NCBI GenBank assembly: GCA_964036275.1 | Contig: OZ038435.1 | Coordinates: 30,237,521 to 30,301,520, forward strand | Reading direction: 5' to 3' | DNA from: Litoditis marina | Lineage: Eukaryota; Nematoda; Chromadorea; Rhabditida; Rhabditidae | DNA: 64,000 nucleotides | Shown: positions 10,766-23,730 of the stretch, one piece after another | Layout: every line of letters begins with the position of its first letter | Numbering within the stretch: the first letter of the stretch is position 1 | Translations under genes and position numbers: made by a program | The notes under the pieces: generated by a model | The model's input: only the letters and a program-made list of their open reading frames with translations | Told to the model about the DNA's origin: nothing | The model's database searches: none

Positions 10766-13700
10766 CGATAGGTCGGGATGTACGTGATCACGACCTCTGA
10801 TCTTGTAACGAAATTACTGCGCTAAGCTGATAGGCAACGTGGTTAACTCAATAGAATAACCTTCCTACTCAATGTGGAGCAAAAACTACCGCGTCGGATA
10901 ACGTATTTAACATTTGAGCAGGATAAAAAAGTGTTCTCGTTACCGAACGCTGAATGTCAGTTAGCTGAGTCAACAGTGTGGCTAGTCTTTGCTCGTACGA
11001 CGATTTGCCAAACTAAAAAATCAAATAGTTTCAAGCAGGAACAATCGAGTGAACGGATTGTAACACACAACATCCAGTAATACTGGAGAAAGTTATAGCT
11101 TTCAGTACTGTGATCGAAAACAATGTTTTCAATGTCCAACGAGTTTGATAGGATTCATTCAGTAGGAAGACAGACTCCCAGCTCATGCCACTAATACTTT
11201 TCTGATCTGCCTTCAGTAGTTTTCTCTAAATTGCACTATCAGTTCGAACACCCACGGAAATGTGAAATATAATCCCTCCTCTGAAAACTATTGACATTTG
11301 GTTTGCAGTTTGCAAGAAAAACACAAACTTTTTAAGTTAATTTTCTTTTTCGTTTCGCATTTTGATTGAATTCCGTTCAAAAGCCAGTAATTGGTCATTA
11401 AAAAGCGTACAACAAAACTTTTGGTTTTCAGCTTTTATCGAAAAATATCACAGGTGAAAGTAATGGCAGCAGAGTTCAGTTATGAAATAAAATCTGTTTC
11501 CCATTTTATTGTCTCTGAAGCATAAAATGAGCGGAAAATGAGGCAGAAAACGTCAAAGATTCACGGTCAAGTATCAAACCAGTTCACTTCCGAAGGCTAC
11601 AGTACACCTTAAATTTTTGACTTGATTTTTCCCTATTTTTGTCTTCACTCCCTGCTTTCTCCTTCTCTTTCTCTCTCTCCTCCCCCTCTCCCTCTCTACT
11701 TGTTTTCATTCCACACCCTCTCAGGAGTACCTCACGTGATTCCATTAGTCTGAGAGTTTATGACATAGTCAGTTATCTCAACTCAAATGACGTCATCACA
11801 TTTGATTACCCCGCTTCTCCATCCCAGTTGACCACTATCTTCACTTGTCTGCGTCACGACAAAGTACAAATAATCTTTGAATGATCGCAGAAGTCTCAGA
11901 GAGAAATCGAATCCGCTGCAGAAGACAGATACAAGACCACTACGCCAGGGTCGAACCAGGCACCTTAACAATATCTAAGGCGTGAGGCAGCTCATGAAGG
12001 TTCACCCCCGCGTTACTTGTGCTATCTCGATGACCTGACATACGAGAGAGCTTGTAACTCCAACTAGTGAGCTCCCTGACATATTTCTGAAATGTGAGTC
12101 GTAAGTTGGACATCAAACAACAAACACAGCTTAGCCGTCGGTGCCGAACCAAGTGTTGAAAAAGAGGGGAAAATATGAGATGGTTAGCAAAGATTTTCTG
12201 GAACAACGCACTGTCCGGGTTTGGTTAGTACTGGATGCACTTGTGGTCTTCAAAAGCAATTTAGAGACTTGTTACAGCAGAAATTGACGTGAAGTTTTAG
12301 CTACGATTCCCGTCCCCGAACGATGAAAAGCACACTGTATTCATCTGTACTTCTTACAAACTATTATTCTATGACGGTTGCGTAATGTCAATACGCTACG
12401 CCACCCAGTTTAATTTTAAAACATTTCCTTTCAAATAAATCTAACAGCTGCATTTGCACTGACGCTCTCCTCAGACTGCAGAAGTTTGGAAAAAAATTCT
12501 CCGTTTTCTTTTTTCTCTCCTTTCCACATCCAACATCCGTTGAGAAGTCTGGGTCAATGGGTATAGGTTTGATCTACAAACACATCAGTAATTTGGTGCG
12601 GCGGTAAAACAACTTTTTTTGATTAGTTTCATTGGCGTGAAACTATACAAAATCATGTGTATTGCATTAATTGGCGTTTTACGCCACGTGAATCAATACG
12701 CAGGTTTTTTTTCGTTGACCCCGTCCAACACTTATTATTGTTTCCAAAAGTGAACGGAAACGAATGTTTTGTCACTACTAACACCGAGCTGGAAGTGAGT
12801 CCAAAATGCACCGGGTTCAAACTGTAAAAATCCTGAGTGGTCTCATAGTGGTCGCATCTGTCCAACCAAATAAGACTAAACGGAATCTTCTAGAAAAAGA
12901 CACACATCACAAAGTCATATACACAGTGAGTCCCACGTTCATTCCGACAAAAGCTAAGCGCCTTTTTTCGACAAAATTCATTTTATGAATTCGAATCTCG
13001 CGGAACTTCAATTAGCAGGACTTTTTGGTCTTTACCAACCGACTTTCAGCTGTCAATTCTTTTTCGTATTAAATGTACTCATTAATTATTCACGTTGACA
13101 TTCAGAGCGATATAATGCGGTTCTTCCTCGAAATTAAACGACCCCCTCAACGATTTAGAGGACAGTGGATAAATATAGACCCCAGTTTGGAAGAGGGCGC
13201 CGTATATAGTATGGGCGGGCGGCCGTTTACGAAGGATTCAAATGAACTGATAATTTTCTACACTACGATTCAAGTATGACGTACAGAATTCGGGCTTTTC
13301 CCCTACGGAATTCCACAGCTTAAATTTTTCTTTTACTAAAAACCCCTAAATTTTTGTTCAAATTTTAGTTGTTTTGTTCAATTTTTTTCCCTGTTTCGTA
13401 ACTCTTTATACTAGCGTGCATTCAGAAACAAAACGAACAAAGCCGAAACTCTTTCACAAAAACTCATTACCTGAGTACGCATTACTACTCGCAACATTTC
13501 CAACAAAGCCTCATGTCATAATGCATTAGTTCCCTGTAATACCTAAATAAAAGTAGTACAAGGGTGTAGTTCCGAATCTAATTATGTGGTGTACGCTATT
13601 GTTCTCTAAACCCACCATATTGATGTACTACCTTAACCCCCTCTCTAATTCAAGAATGACGATTGAGCTTAATTGTACTCAAATGTTACACCACTGTTTA

Positions 13701-14397
13701 GTATTTATATTAGTTTATCCCTTTTGATTCCTTTTCACGAAACGCCCAAAGTGGGCGTGGCCTACCAGATTTTCCTCTTGTTAAATAAACTTATCCATCA
13801 CATTTTTCCAATTAACAGCAACACTCTTGCTATTCTGCTCCAGACATCTCAACTATACCAATTAACTTTAGAGGTGAGAAAATGAAGAACATATTAAGAT
13901 ATTGACAAGTCTCACCTACAATTCCGAAGGCATTACGTGATTAGTATTGAATTTTGATGGGGTTCAAAGATGACGCAAAGCCACTACTCATCTCTCAGTT
14001 TTACAAGAAACATGACGTCTAAAAAAGTTCGTTCTACTTTTCTGTGTCGTGTCTCTGTTTTTTGATGTGTTTTCACTCAATTATAACGACATATATGTTT
14101 TGCCATTCACAAAACCTACCTTTGCTCGACTGAGCACTGCAACATTATGAAATGACACTTTCATGCTGCATCATTGCGTTTTCCATAGAATGTACGAAAC
14201 AATGTGTTCATTGGATAATTCTCGTTACCATTCAAATTGTGTTTCGTACTTCGGTGAATAGTATCGCTTTCCTGCATTCTCCGAAAACAAACTACAAAAC
14301 CACGTGCATTCAAAACTGAAAAATCCACAGCGGAACCGAGCCCGCGACATGTAGCTAGAGCATATCCCAAGTTCATAACTCAAAGTTCAGAACTACT

Positions 14398-14585
14398 GGG
14401 GCGATAGCAATCCCTCAAAAATCTCTTGAGATACGCCATGAACATTATCTAACAAACTTCTCATGAGATTCTATTCATTATTATGCTTCCCCATATTATG
14501 CTTCATCATCATTGGAAGTTCACGAGAAGCTTATGAAGGGTTCATAAGATTCTCGGTGATTGTTGATTTCCTACGCCGCCAGGTG
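14398..14585. repeat. TCATGAG-family hairpin repeat
   Basis: Same block order as at 10283: CTTGAGATACGCCATGA, CTAACAAACTTCTCATGAG, a bridge, GGAAGTTCACGAGAAGC, then CTACGCCGCCAGG. It is diverged, with some TCATGAG cores decayed. Confidence 0.65.
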
Positions 14586-15124
14586 ACACCATCTTTGCAA
14601 CAGCGTTGGTTTAAAGTTATGATTTCCGAGAAAATGCGAAGAACAAGTTGATAACTGGTTATAACCTGTTACTTATTAGAAGTTGATGAATCTATATAAC
14701 TCAAATAGGTTCGAACTGAGGTCAAAAGAGCGTACCCGGAAACATAAAACATTTTGATATATTTGTGTGTTCGTAGCTGAGAAGAGCGAGATTCTCATTG
14801 TCGCTTCGTCTTATCTTGGTCTAACATTCTAATTAGAGGGCTCGCGGGGTGCAGATTGATCTAACAAAGCATGTGCGATTCGGTCCCGCGCAAATTACAC
14901 GGAATAATACAATTTTGATACATTCATCATCGTTTGCATCAGCGCTATCATTTTTGCAGCAGTGCGGGGGTTTATGTTGTGGATTTTCTGTTTGCAGCGG
15001 AAATAACAATTTGAAAACGCTCGTTTCATCTAAAAATATAATCGGAAATGATTGCGTCCTAGACAGATGCTACTAAATTCTCATAAACTGGAAGTATATT
15101 GAATAGTAACGTAAAGGTAGCATT

Positions 15125-15230
15125 CTCTGAGGCATCGTGCACTTTGTCATGGCACTTTCTGAGTTCTGTTGTGTTTAAAATGTTTCACGTGACTATGCAA
15201 TTGACTAACACTACTAGGTGTTAATTGATC
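15125..15230. repeat. GTGCACTTTGTCAT..CACGTGA interspersed repeat
   Basis: GCATCGTGCACTTTGTCAT, GAGTTCTGTTGTGTTTAAA and ATGTTTCACGTGACTATGC repeat, in order, the sequence at 4285-4378 and, in reverse orientation, at 39107, 44655, 55133 and 55960. It is a roughly 100-bp interspersed family without coding potential. Confidence 0.65.
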
Positions 15231-16059
15231 ACGTGAACCGTTACAAAACACAAGTGTGTACGTTATAGTTGAATTGTTGTTTCAATGTGTTTGTATGACT
15301 TTCGGTAAAACATCTGTTTCACGTCAGGGTTCTAACTTCCAGTCAGTATTTCGATTTTGTTATGAAAATATGTGCTCAAAATCGTTTCGACCCTGATTCA
15401 AGACGATTTTGGTGATTTGGATGACAACAGATATTTTTGTTTAAATAAATATAACAATAGTATTTCGATTTGTTAAACTTCTTCCTTCTTGAAAAGTTCT
15501 CAATAAGCTAAGCGATGTTGTTGCCCTTTCTCATGTATCTCTACGAACAACACTGAAATGATAGCTATTCTCTGAATCGCGAAAACCAACATACCTCAAA
15601 GTAAACGAAAAAATAAGGTGAAACGTGAGGAAACAGTAAGTGTGGCCTCTGTCAATGAAGGTTGTGAATTCTGATGTGTTAGCATGTTTATGTGAACATT
15701 TGTTCTATTCAGTGGTTAGTCTCTGAGCTGAGTAAGTGGTTATTCGTGTCAGAATCAGAATTGATCTCGGAAATACGATTAGTCGTCGAGAAATTCCACC
15801 TGATACGTCCGCTATATACGTGACTGGACGTAAACTAGGCTGGGGAGCCTGATTGACAAAACATATTAGAATATTGGATTAGACGCGTATATAAACATAA
15901 GAAAGTGAGAGAAAGTCAGACATTGTGTTGAATTATTCTTCCGTTTTTGAGCTAGAACATTATCCGTAAACTATAGAGTAGGCCATTGCACATTGTTACG
16001 TATAACACGTGAATCACGTCAGAGGCCGTATTCATGAACATTTTGGCAGTTCTATCCCG

Positions 16060-16440
16060 AATTGCGGCTCTTTGAACGTACACTGTTTCTCTGCTCTCAC
16101 ATGCCGCCGAGATACGAGTGTGGCGAAATATAGTTCGCACATTTCCCAACTGGACTTGGGCAGCTTGCCAATGAAATTTCAAGGCAGTTTTTGAACATGT
16201 TGAAATACTTCAAAACAATAGAAATTTATGTGAAGGGTTCTTCTCCATAGTTATAGTTCGTATTCAGGGCAACTTTCTGTAAAATATATGTTTTCACTAA
16301 ATAACAGTCTTTCAAAGTTTTTGGCACGCTGCCAACGAGTCCAGTTGGGAAATGTGAGCACTATAGTGAGCAAAGCGAGATGCGCAGGATGGAATGAAGG
16401 TGCTGGGATATTCTAGCATACGCACACATACTCTCGTAGG
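16060..16440. repeat. CCTTCATCCCATC hairpin element with a nested hairpin insertion
   Basis: The left part (CTGTTTCTCTGCTCTCACA, CCGAGATACGAGTG) is the reverse complement of the centre of the element at 39648. The right part (GGAATGAAGGTGCTGGGAT) is its arm. Between them, 16135-16365 is a second hairpin: TTTCCCAACTGGACTTGGGC on the left matches, inverted, GAGTCCAGTTGGGAAATGTG on the right. This reads as one MITE-like element inserted into another. Confidence 0.6.
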
Positions 16441-18388
16441 GGATTTCAAATTTGCAAGTTTCGAGATTTGTGGTGTTTCTTGTAACTTTTCTCAAATTCC
16501 GTACATAAGGTGATGATTTCTTGGTCTCAGAAACGTCTAGTCTTTGACATTTTATTGCGACTCACCTGCCATTTTGAAACTTCATTCTGCAACTTTTCCC
16601 TCATTATCTTAAGCGTGAGAATTACTACACTGACCATTGGTTCGACCTGGATGTTCGATCTTTGTTCTTTATACGGATGTTCTCTATAATATCTATCAAA
16701 CGGCCACCATCTTCATGTAATTAACCTTTTTTTCTGAATCCTTATTTTATCTATTAGGCTGTATTCTGCTCGAAAACGCATTATTATTTGTGACATTGAA
16801 TGTGGAAACCACTTCACAGCCATGTAGTGTTCAAATATGGATTTTTTTCGCAATCATGTATCTTCGACTTTTTAATTTACTTTTAGTGTTACGAGAACTA
16901 CTATATCATCGAGTTAGATTTTTTAAGCAAAGTAGAACCAGCCAGCCAGAGAACGGAAGATCACGGCACTGACCCTTGTTTCTTGTTTGGGTTGCGAATA
17001 CAGTATATTATAAACAGCAGACATGGGAAAACGAAATGTACTTTGCATGTTCATGCCCCTAAAAAAATCCTGACTGGAAAACTTTTTTAAAACTTTTTTC
17101 TCTAAGCTTTTGGCAAATCCACTGTTAACGTCATTTCAGAGCTGTAGACGTGATGCGTAAACCTAGCACCTGGCTAGACAGACGCTCGACATTTGCTTTG
17201 TTTGTACAAAACTGCAGCTAGCATTGCCTGAACTCTTACAAAAATCCTCATTGAACTTCACCACAATGTTGTTGTTGACTCATGCGGAAGAAGCACGGAA
17301 CCCGTTTCACGTGACTGTGAATTTTACTAGCAATTTAGTGGCGAGACGCTCTTTAGTATTTTGTTTGTAGAAAATACATTCAGTGTTTTCTGAAGTCGTA
17401 CTGAATCCCCGTGGAAGCGGTGAACTTTGTTGTTGTTGATTCATGCCCCGGTAACACGAGTGGGCACATTGAAATTCAATGTAAACAAGTACTTGAGCTA
17501 TATGCACGAGGATTAGTTTGATTGCGTACTTTGATTACGGATGGATATGACGTGAAAAACACGTCAGATTGACCAAAATGTCAGTTCGCGGGGCTTCTCC
17601 ACAGTCGTTTAATCCGTTTCCAATCTCGAATTGAAGCCGGCCTCAGTTTCGTATCCTCTCATCTGAGAGATGGTTGTCTCGGTACTTGCGATGTTTGGTG
17701 CGTCGCGACGAATTGCCAATGTAGAGTTATTTAGGCACCATATATTACCATATTTGACCCCCAGTGTCATTAATAGTCATTAATAGTTTGGTAGGGACAT
17801 TTATGGTAAAATATGGTAAGGCGCGAGCTGCGGAAAACTATAGACTGTAGTTCTATAGGCTCCGAATATGTCCGTACTTGACCACAACTGTCCATAGATG
17901 GTTACATTCAGTCATTAATTGTACGACAGGGCCTTTTATGGGGCTAGCTACACATAAATAATCGTAGAACTATACTTTCGACCTGAACTTGCTTTGTAAT
18001 CACCAGTTTCGGTGTTCCGATAGTAGGACATGGAGGAGCTTTTGTTTTCCAGACAGAAACAACCCATGTTCCTACTTCTCTCAGAGTACACTTACCGGAT
18101 AAGTGTTAGTACCTAGATGTTGCACTTCTGGGTATGTATACCTATTGTGGAATGTCCACATTGTTCGTTTTATTCCGATAAGTGTTTTCCATGATATCAT
18201 AAAGTGTTTCCTTCTAACTCCATTTCCTTCTATACTGATAGCTCATTTCATCTAGTTGTGAAATATGTGAAACACATCAGAATGAAAGAACACACTAGGA
18301 AACTCTTGTCGTTTCTTTGCGTTTTAAATTTCTCTGTGTTTCAAGTGATACATTTCATATTTCCTCCCAATGTACAGTTTCTTTCAGA

Positions 18389-21300
18389 ATGCTCCAGGTT
18401 TTGGCGATTCTCCTTGGCTCAACGTTTGCTCTACAGGCAAGTTCTTCTAAAACTTGAAAGTTTAAATTAGTTTAAACAAGTTTAAATTGAAGCGTAAAAC
18501 CCAATTTTTGTAAATAATTTTATAGTTTCCTCCGAGGGTAGACAGCACGAGTAGTCTAAATTTCATCGCAAATGTTGAATATGCATTCTATCCTGCATCA
18601 AACCACAAAGTTGACGTTCTACGTGACACTTTAGTCACCATTAGTGTATAGCTGTTCATCTGTTATATTGATAAAACAGTTTTCGTTCACTCAAATCGAA
18701 ACAAAACCAAAGTCCGTTCCAGAAAAGTGGTAATGTAGTAATGTTTTCTCCCACGGTAGATCAATCTTTGATTACTGCGTGGAATGGAGTATGGAAATAT
18801 GATGTGTTTAATGTAAAAACATGCCTGATTGAAAACATGTGTTTAAAGCATAAAAACATGTTTACTACAGTGGTTTTCTAATGAGATCAGCTGGTAATAA
18901 TGTTTTCCGGAACGGAACCAGTATTTGAGATCCTTATTGGCCAATTTAGACGACATACTTCCCAATCGAGGTAAACAATGTGTAGTCTGAACCGAAAAAG
19001 CGAGAACGGACAACTATGTATGGACAACTAATTTTAGCTGTGTGCTGCCATCGTTTCTGTGTTTCGTTTAGGACATCAGTAGTTCGCCATTTGGTTGCGT
19101 TATCTATCTTAGTTGGGAGAGTGGAATCTACTTCAACAAAAAATTTACATTCGGAAGATCAATCGGCATAGTTTGATAGCTCCCACCATGCATCTCATGG
19201 ATGTGTTAGATCCTCAATACGGTGTCAGTTTGAACTCCAAGCGGCCAGTTTCCACGTAAGCAAAACGTTTAGTGGGATAGTTTCCACCTTTTTTGACCGC
19301 AGGTTCGATTCCAACACGAAACACCAATTTTATGAGTCCCATACTTCTCATCGCGGTTCTTTCAGCAGAACACCATACCGGCTTCCGTTTGTGACTCCCT
19401 GATAGATGGTCCGATGCTAGTCTTCGACCGACCGCTGGAGGATACTGTAGTTCCCGCTGGAAGTGACGTCACACTTCATTGCAGTGTATACGGCGCCCCG
19501 CAGGTGAGAATGAGAGGGGTGGTAAATAATAGATTACCGATTGTATTACGTAGTCAAATTTCATAAGTAGTGTAGAACAAGTTCAGGCTTGGTTGTAAAT
19601 AATAGGATACTGATTGTATCACGCAGTCAAGTTTTATAGGTAGTGTAGAGCAGGCAGGTTCAGGCTTGGTGGTGAACAATAGATTACTGATTGTATTACA
19701 TAGGCAAGTGTTATAAGTAGTTTAGATCAAGTTCAGGCAAGTACTAGATCTGTATAGACTTGCTGTGTCCATAGAAAGTTTACACAGTTTGTGTTTCTTC
19801 AATCCACTGTGTTCATAGTTTGATATTGTTTCTTTTCGGTCGAAATCCAAGAGTTTCGCTGTGTTTCTAGCTCAAACGACAACGATGATTTGATCAGTTC
19901 CAACGTTGTACCGTTCTGCTTTGTTTGTAGTTTGATGCAAAAACTTGGTCAAATGTGAAATACAAACACAATTTTAAACCGAGTCTGATGAGACCCTTTT
20001 AACGTTTATCACATACAAATAGGCAATTGAGTCATGGGGATCGGAAACCTATCGGAATTGAATATTGAAAGCTAATCTGCAATCCAAATTTTTGCTTTGT
20101 TCCACGTTGTTCCTATTATGATTCCTCGAAAAGCACTAAAAAGCTGCGACATTTGTTGAAGTAGTTTTTATCTTAGTGCGCACCCTGGCAGCTAATCCTT
20201 GCGTTATTTCCGACAAACGATGGGTGAAAAACTTTATATAGGCCACTTCTCAGAACTACAAGTAATGAAGATGAGTCAAGGATATTAGTGATCACTTGAA
20301 GGCATCAGATATTTGTGGCAAATAGTTTGGGACAATGGCAAATAGTTGGGAAGAATACACTGCGTTTCACCCAACTTAGACGTGTACAGTGAACAGCCGG
20401 CAATTGACTACACTGCCAAACACACCCTAAACACACAGGGGTTTTGATTGAACTACATACATAATCATTCAAAGGAATGAGGAGGTATATGACAATGCGA
20501 AATGTTCCCCAGAACCCTTATATGTTATAGTTCTACCTGCACGGTGAACATATGTACGGTAGTATCTACAAAGGCTTGCCATCGTCTTGTAAGACGGACC
20601 GAATGATAGATACTGTGAAAACCAAGATAAAGAATCTAGAATGATAAAATAACCTATTTCACGTGTCAGTGACACGTGATTTGCAGGCATGGTTTATTTC
20701 ACGTGTAAATATTTCCAGGCGTCCATCTCGTGGTATCATCGTGGTAAACTGGTTGACTTGCACCCAGCGGCCGCCCTAGAGCTGGCTATTCCCAGTCAGG
20801 TGGTCGGAAACGGATTGGTAGAGTCGAGTAAGTTATTCTGATTGTCGAAATAATTCATCTTCATCTGTAAGAGAACTGGATTTTGATGAAACGCTGGGTT
20901 GTAAGTTGAATTGCTGCTGATATTTTTCGTAGACATAACGACTTGGAAAACGTTTTACTCTGTTCACGTGACAATAGAGTGAATCGCTTGATAACGCAGC
21001 TCGAGATATCTTCAGTTCTCCAAATTTATTCTGAAACCATACATCTCACAATCCTACATCTTTGTGCTTATGGATTTTCCTTGACGCTTTCTCTAGCTAT
21101 AATCTTTGAGGGGGCATAGATCTCAGCTTAGCTCCTTTACATCACAGTTTCTTATAACTTATTTATTTAATGGAACGATTCGACCAAACCAGTAGATAAG
21201 TCACTTTGAGCTGTCAGCAATACAACATCTCAAAGCTATTCGCAGCTTGTTTCAGAGTGAGGGGGGGGGGGTGTGTGTAAAGGGTGATTCTTTCAAAAAT

Positions 21301-23133
21301 CACACCGGAAACTGACATATACATTAGTATTCTCATGGAGTACTGACGGGTGATTTCAGATAGTATCAAACCGAACTTCATATCAAAATTCATTTTGAAT
21401 CAACTCTGAGAGCTGTTATCAAACTTTCCCAACCAGAAAGTAATTGCAGAACTACGCGTGCCGTGCATTTCCCAACGAACTGCCGGGGAGTACACTTGTG
21501 AGGCGACGAACAACTGCGGACAGACCATCTCGTCCTCGGCACGAATTATGGTGAAACACACCAGAAAAGGTACGGTATAGAGCATGATAGAGTAAATGCA
21601 TGACTGAAATACTGTGAACCCAGATTAGACTAAAACTGAGACTCGATCATCGTCCATGCAATTCTCAACAATTATTTGACTTTTAGAAATAAGTCCATGA
21701 AGAAAGATGTCAGATTCATCATTGAATCAAAATGTGTTATTTCAAGGACTTTGAAAACTCAAGTTCCTCTAAGTTATATCGAGTTCACATGCTCGGTGGG
21801 AAAACCCTAAACTCTCTGAAGTTCAGAAATCATGCAACAGCAAAACCTAAGCCCGATTATCCCTTTCTTGCACTCGACGTCGAAAAAGTGACAATCTCTG
21901 CTAGGGAAATGTGCGGTCACCAGGATGCGGGGCTCTATGAGCCAAACAAAAAATTATAACATCAAATTCTAGAATACAGCTTTATTTTTATAGCGATTTC
22001 GGAAAAATTCTGAGCTAGAAGTGAGGTTGTTGCTCTAAAACTGTCTGTTGAGTTCACTGGTTGTGTATCTTTGAACAGTTTCACAACTAGATAGGCGCTA
22101 ACTCATTCACATTTTGTGATGTAAAACTTTTTTTTCAGGAGAATTCTGTAACCGGACGCTCACCGAGACTCCCTGGATATCACTTGCCACCATGCAGAGA
22201 ATCGAGCTTCTTGGTGAGTTCAACAAGGATTTTCGGTTACGTTTTGCACAACAACTTCCTGGTACTACACGGTTTAGTCTGCAAAAGTTCACCTACAGTA
22301 ACCCCGCAACAGTAGATTAGAAATTAATCGGATAAAGAAAACTTCCGTGTTGTTGAAATCTGCTAATGGATAAGGAAGCTCTTAAGTTTGTCTACCTCGA
22401 CTAGTAGTTTGATCTTAGGCAAAGCTCGTACTCGAGTTTTTTTAGTTTTGAGTCCAACTCTAAAAATTACAGCTCGATGAGTGTAATTGATTACTAGTAA
22501 GCTTTCTTAGAACTTCACTCACGTAAGTGTTATTTCGTAATTACGTGATATCACTTTGCCTCGTCCGTCATCCGCAACTTCCTTCCTAGTACATTTCAAT
22601 AGACACCACTCTTCATTTCAGGAAATCCCGTGCAGCTGATGTGTAGAGCGCGAGGGAACCCCGCGCCAATGGTGAAGTGGGAGAGAATCAGAGAAGACGA
22701 CAGTTTGGAGAGCATCGGCAATAGACCCGAGTTCATGGTGGGTGGTCTCAGGATTTTGGAGTTCGACATGTGCGGTTGCATTTCACCAGTCTGAAAATAA
22801 TGTTGATTAGTGTAGTAGACACTTATGTGTAAATAGAGCTCTAAACTTGAGAGCAAGTACAGTAACATGGAGAAAAACACCTTTAGAAGTTGTTACTGGG
22901 GTAGTTAAATACGAACCAGAAGGATTATATGAAAAAATTCTCTCGGGAGGGAGGATAATTGGATTTTTTTCTCAGAATTTCGCAATAGAATATATTTCCA
23001 GGCTCTTTCCAACGGAGACCTTTTGGTGATCGGTGACGAGAGTATGGTAGCCGAGTCTTTTCGCTGTACAGCCCTCAATCCATTTGGCCAGGCCTATATT
23101 GAAACTACGCTTCTGTTCGTAGACGAAGAGTAG
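18389..23133 (+). CDS. secreted two-immunoglobulin-domain protein, zig-family-like
   Basis: Seven exons (18389-18436, 19366-19503, 20719-20827, 21411-21569, 22139-22213, 22622-22737, 23002-23133) give 258 residues. The start MLQVLAILLGSTFALQ is a clear signal peptide and there is no later membrane segment or lipid-anchor tail, so the product should be secreted. Ig domain 1 has VTLHC, ISWYHRGK and AGEYTCEATN; Ig domain 2 has VQLMC, VKWERI and ESFRCTALN, the Cys/Trp/Cys pattern of I-set folds. Two-Ig secreted proteins of about 250 residues match the nematode ZIG-2/3/4 group, which in C. elegans maintains axon position; that role here is inference. Exon 1 ends in a GC donor (CAG|GCAAGT). Exon 4 uses a CTCTGAG acceptor, forced by phase. 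The exon 1-2 join is the least certain because small extra in-phase exons are possible between them. Confidence 0.85.
19518..19740. repeat. three tandem copies of a ~75-bp unit in zig-like intron 2
   Basis: The unit GTAAATAATAG..TACTGATTGTAT, CAAGTTTTATAGGTAGTGTAG and CAGGTTCAGGC appears three times head to tail with about 80-85% similarity by eye. It is a local minisatellite-like duplication with no coding role. Confidence 0.75.
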
Positions 23134-23318
23134 ACCTAGTTAGAAAATCAATAATGTATTTTGTTCGTGTTGTCCTCGTTGAGCAATCAATACGTGAAGT
23201 TTAACCAAATTGGACACTCTAATTATTTATATTATGTGCTTACATTAGAAACTCCATGACCAACTACTAGATGGTTTGCAGCTCCCTTTTACCTAGACTT
23301 GTACATTTTGATGTTGTG

Positions 23319-23324
23319 AATAAA
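23319..23324 (+). terminator. AATAAA polyadenylation signal, zig-like gene
   Basis: AATAAA occurs 186 bp after the TAG stop in an AT-rich stretch, a reasonable 3' UTR length. It is the first perfect signal downstream. Confidence 0.5.
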
Positions 23325-23692
23325 TCTGTTAACTAATGTAGTTTGCCTCGCTTGTAACATGTAATCCGTTCGTTCTATTTTGGGGTAGAATTCCAGGACC
23401 AAGAAATTAATTAACGTATAGCAAGAATGACGAATTCATTCCGAAAAGCAGAGCGATAAAATCTAAAATCACGATTGTTCAGAAAGGGTAGCACGTGTAT
23501 AGAAGCTTCATTGCACAATTGAATTCACAATAACTTGTAACACAATAGACGACCGAATCACATATCTAAAAAGGAAAGTGCAAAAGCGTCACTGAAAACT
23601 CAGAACCTGTACGTAAGTAACACTAAATACCAATCTTCTTCAAACTGTACACTTAATTGGCACATCTTTCATACACAGAAGTTGATAGAAAT

Positions 23693-23698
23693 TTTATT
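23693..23698 (-). terminator. AATAAA polyadenylation signal, thioesterase copy 1
   Basis: TTTATT on the plus strand gives AATAAA 33 bp beyond the stop of the upstream-lying minus-strand gene. The zig-like gene converges from the other side with about 370 bp between the two signals. Confidence 0.5.
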
Positions 23699-23730
23699 CA
23701 CTTGTTTCTTTCGTCTCTACTGCGACTGGT

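Larger units (their letters stand above)
9904..18388. other. gene-poor region, 8.5 kb
   Basis: I find no exon chain with conserved protein sequence here. The open frames present are short, lack splice logic and do not resemble families I know. The region holds members of several hairpin repeat families, listed separately, a direct TTAATAGTCATTAATAG duplication near 17770, and otherwise AT-rich unique-looking sequence. Lineage-specific or non-coding RNA genes cannot be excluded. Confidence 0.5.

Noticed and set aside
11936..12020. tRNA or SINE on the minus strand (GGTTCGACCCTGG)
   Set aside because: Only a B-box-like string is convincing; no A box at the right distance.
18525..18660. Extra exon of the zig-like gene (FPPRVDSTSS..)
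   Set aside because: It is open and has an acceptor, but the only donor gives a very short peptide without family similarity. The direct exon 1 to 19366 join already fits phase.
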